From contig JAAAIG010000105.1 in the NCBI GenBank assembly GCA_015852425.1, positions 6,926 to 52,505 of the forward strand: a stretch of 45,580 bases of DNA, read 5' to 3'. The stretch is from Gryganskiella cystojenkinii (Eukaryota > Mortierellomycota > Mortierellomycetes > Mortierellales > Mortierellaceae). Made by a program: the position numbers and the translations under genes. Each line of letters starts with the position of its first letter. The first letter of the stretch is position 1. This document shows, one piece after another, positions 43,941 to 45,580 of this stretch. The notes below the pieces were generated by a model. That model was not told the origin of the DNA, ran no database searches, and worked only from the letters and a program-made list of their open reading frames with translations.

Positions 43941-45529
43941 AATTGAGCGTTTCTGGACGGTGCTGTACTCTTTTCTTTGTAAGTTCTGTTTCCTTGTGCC
44001 TCGCATCAACATTTCTACGGATACAATTGGTTGAAGCCTTGCCGGGGCGAGATCTATGTTCAAAGGATGAGTACTTTCGGATATTCTCCGAGAAAGTCAA
44101 TGTTTGTCCATGTTTGTACAAATATTGTTTACAGTATCTTGGTTAACATAAAGAAAGCACCCAAATCCAAAACTCTCTTTCATTGTTTTTCATTGCTCTT
44201 ATTTATTTTGGTCCTTGTTTGCTTTCAATTGGCAAACATTGCACCGTTTGACGTTCGGTTCGAGATGGAGATCATTTGTCAGATTTCAATAGTTCAATTA
44301 CTTGATCGACACGTAAAACTAAAAACGGAAAGAGGTAAAATAACCCCCATGGTACCTTCTTGGTTTTGCTTCACCCCAAAAACAATTTTCCGAGGAGGTA
44401 AGTGGACTAAAGAGTATATTCTTTGTTGTCGATTGGGGGGTTTTAAGCGCAGGTGCGGCTGAATTCTTTGGGAAAAATATATAGATGAAAAGGAAAGTTC
44501 TGATCAAACTCGGAAGCGAATGGCATGGAAGGACGGGCGAAAGACAGGGGGCGAACGAAAGGAGAGCATTTGAGCGTTACAACTTGCCGTTCGGCCCCCA
44601 ACTCTTCACTTCACTTTTAATGCTGTGCATCGGCCAATCCTATCAAAGACCATGGATGCGATCCTCCCCGCCGCTTTTTGCTGAAAGGCAGCATATACGA
44701 CGTTTGTGAGCTCCTGTCGAGCAGCGCCATATTTAGTCATTTTCCATGTCTATGTATTCTCTATCCACTTTATACCACCACTTCGCGCAAATGGCAAGAT
44801 CCATTTCTGACTACTATAGTCAATGCTTTCCCCACTTCGATTCTCTCGCCGTTACCGTCATCGGCCACTTACTTTCTAGGACTATGACTCTAGTCTCGCC
44901 TGCTCGAACAAAACGAAAAAAGACACCCATGGTATGCGCGTGTGTTTTTGTGGTTGTGGTTGTGGTTGCGACGCGATCCGGTTATTATTGGATTCCAAAA
45001 CACACCCATCATTCCCATGGACCCAAATGAACATTGAATAACAGGAGTAAGAGTCGGAGAGAGTTGGAACACAATGTGATAATATCGAGATTCAACGGCG
45101 ATCGCCATAAAATCTTTTTGGGAACACTACATGCAGCCTGGCGTATCCCGGTCGTTTTTCTTCATTTGCGAACGCCAACAGGCGACAATAGGGTAATGCT
45201 GACATTGCGATGATAACTAGGCCGCGACAAAGGGGCATGTATAAGAATGAACTAAAATAAGATGCGGTCTGGGCAGTATAGAACCATGGAGTGACAGTGT
45301 GTGCATAGGCTCGGTCCAAAGTGTCAGTCCTAAGCAGAAGAAAGCTTGAGGATTCAGATTTTGGCTTGATGATGAACAGGGCTGGATGTACACAGCCCCT
45401 TTCGTTGGTCCGTTCCGTCCGCCCGATCTTCGTTTGTTCGCAAACAAAGCCCAAAATTGTTTATCGAAAAAGGCAATCAGATCGACCACCAAAAAATCGT
45501 CTCAGTTGTGGGAGAAGAGGTCGAATTTT

Positions 45530-45541
45530 TTTCCCGCCAAA
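45530..45541. promoter_or_regulatory. E2F/MBF-like site near the right edge
   Basis: TTTCCCGCCAAA, the same 12-mer as at 26961. It is followed by an AT-rich stretch and GCGC, and could belong to the promoter of a gene outside the window. Confidence 0.35.
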
Positions 45542-45580
45542 TATTTACGCGCAGTCCTATTTGTACTTTGCTTGTGCCTT

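Larger units (their letters stand above)
41439..45580. other. 4.1-kb region with no convincing gene
   Basis: The first 290 bases are the CT-rich leader/promoter of the peptide transporter. Beyond about 41.9 kb no frame looks like a protein; those present (e.g. + 44031-44462, - 45092-45454) are short, stop-bounded and of random composition. Items seen: a 26-bp tandem duplication (42072-42123), an 18-bp direct repeat (42512 and 42814), a C10 plus CT run (43920-43940), GTGGTT repeats near 44949 and an E2F-like site at 45530. The right edge may hold the promoter of a gene outside the window. Confidence 0.5.

Noticed and set aside
1..45580. CRISPR arrays, rRNA, transposases, phage-like genes
   Set aside because: None seen on either strand; the sequence is eukaryotic nuclear DNA with spliceosomal introns.

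Overview
The window is nuclear DNA from a filamentous fungus. Genes are intron-rich, with mostly 65-160 nt introns carrying CTAAC/CTGAC-like branch sites. Leaders are CT-rich and spacers short. Gene families include a Ptr2 peptide transporter, a Tpa1/Ofd1 hydroxylase, a Sur7/PalI membrane protein and a large LaeA/UMTA-like methyltransferase. Low-complexity Gln/His/Ser-rich tails, a kinase-like ankyrin protein and RABL3/SmgGDS orthologues suggest an early-diverging lineage, most likely Mortierella-like. That placement is inference from family content; no rRNA or other marker is present. No mobile element, tRNA, rRNA or CRISPR array was recognised.

Layout, left to right. 1-0.9 kb: 3' part of a Sur7/PalI membrane protein (+). 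1.3-2.7 kb: RABL3-like small GTPase (+), convergent with a 12-exon armadillo protein of the RAP1GDS1/SmgGDS family (-, 2.8-6.1 kb). 6.4-6.9 kb: small CoA-binding protein (+), tail to tail with a Tpa1/Ofd1-type prolyl hydroxylase (-, 7.0-8.6 kb). The hydroxylase is divergent from valyl-tRNA synthetase (+, 8.9-12.9 kb). 13.2-14.5 kb: membrane-anchored BAG-like protein (+). 14.7-15.9 kb: uncharacterised coiled-coil/low-complexity protein (+). 16.1-19.5 kb: SET-domain protein with a His/Gln/Ser-rich N-terminus (-). 20.1-21.5 kb: C2H2 zinc-finger protein (+). 21.8-26.4 kb: 1421-residue methyltransferase with a probable myristoylation signal (-). 26.4-28.1 kb: gene-poor. 28.1-29.3 kb: deoxyhypusine hydroxylase (-). 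30.0-34.5 kb: pseudokinase-ankyrin protein with a 1.95 kb intron (-). 34.5-37.0 kb: long spacer. 37.0-39.4 kb: orphan helical protein (+). 39.5-41.4 kb: Ptr2-type peptide transporter (-). 41.4-45.6 kb: no convincing gene.

Three themes stand out. First, RABL3 and RAP1GDS1, reported as physical partners in vertebrates, are immediate convergent neighbours. Second, several genes act on translation: valyl-tRNA synthetase, the eIF5A hydroxylase DOHH and the ribosomal-protein hydroxylase Tpa1/Ofd1. Third, four introns are best explained by GC-AG rather than GT-AG ends, an unusually high share. All exon models were read by eye from frame continuity and splice motifs; no transcript or database evidence was available.
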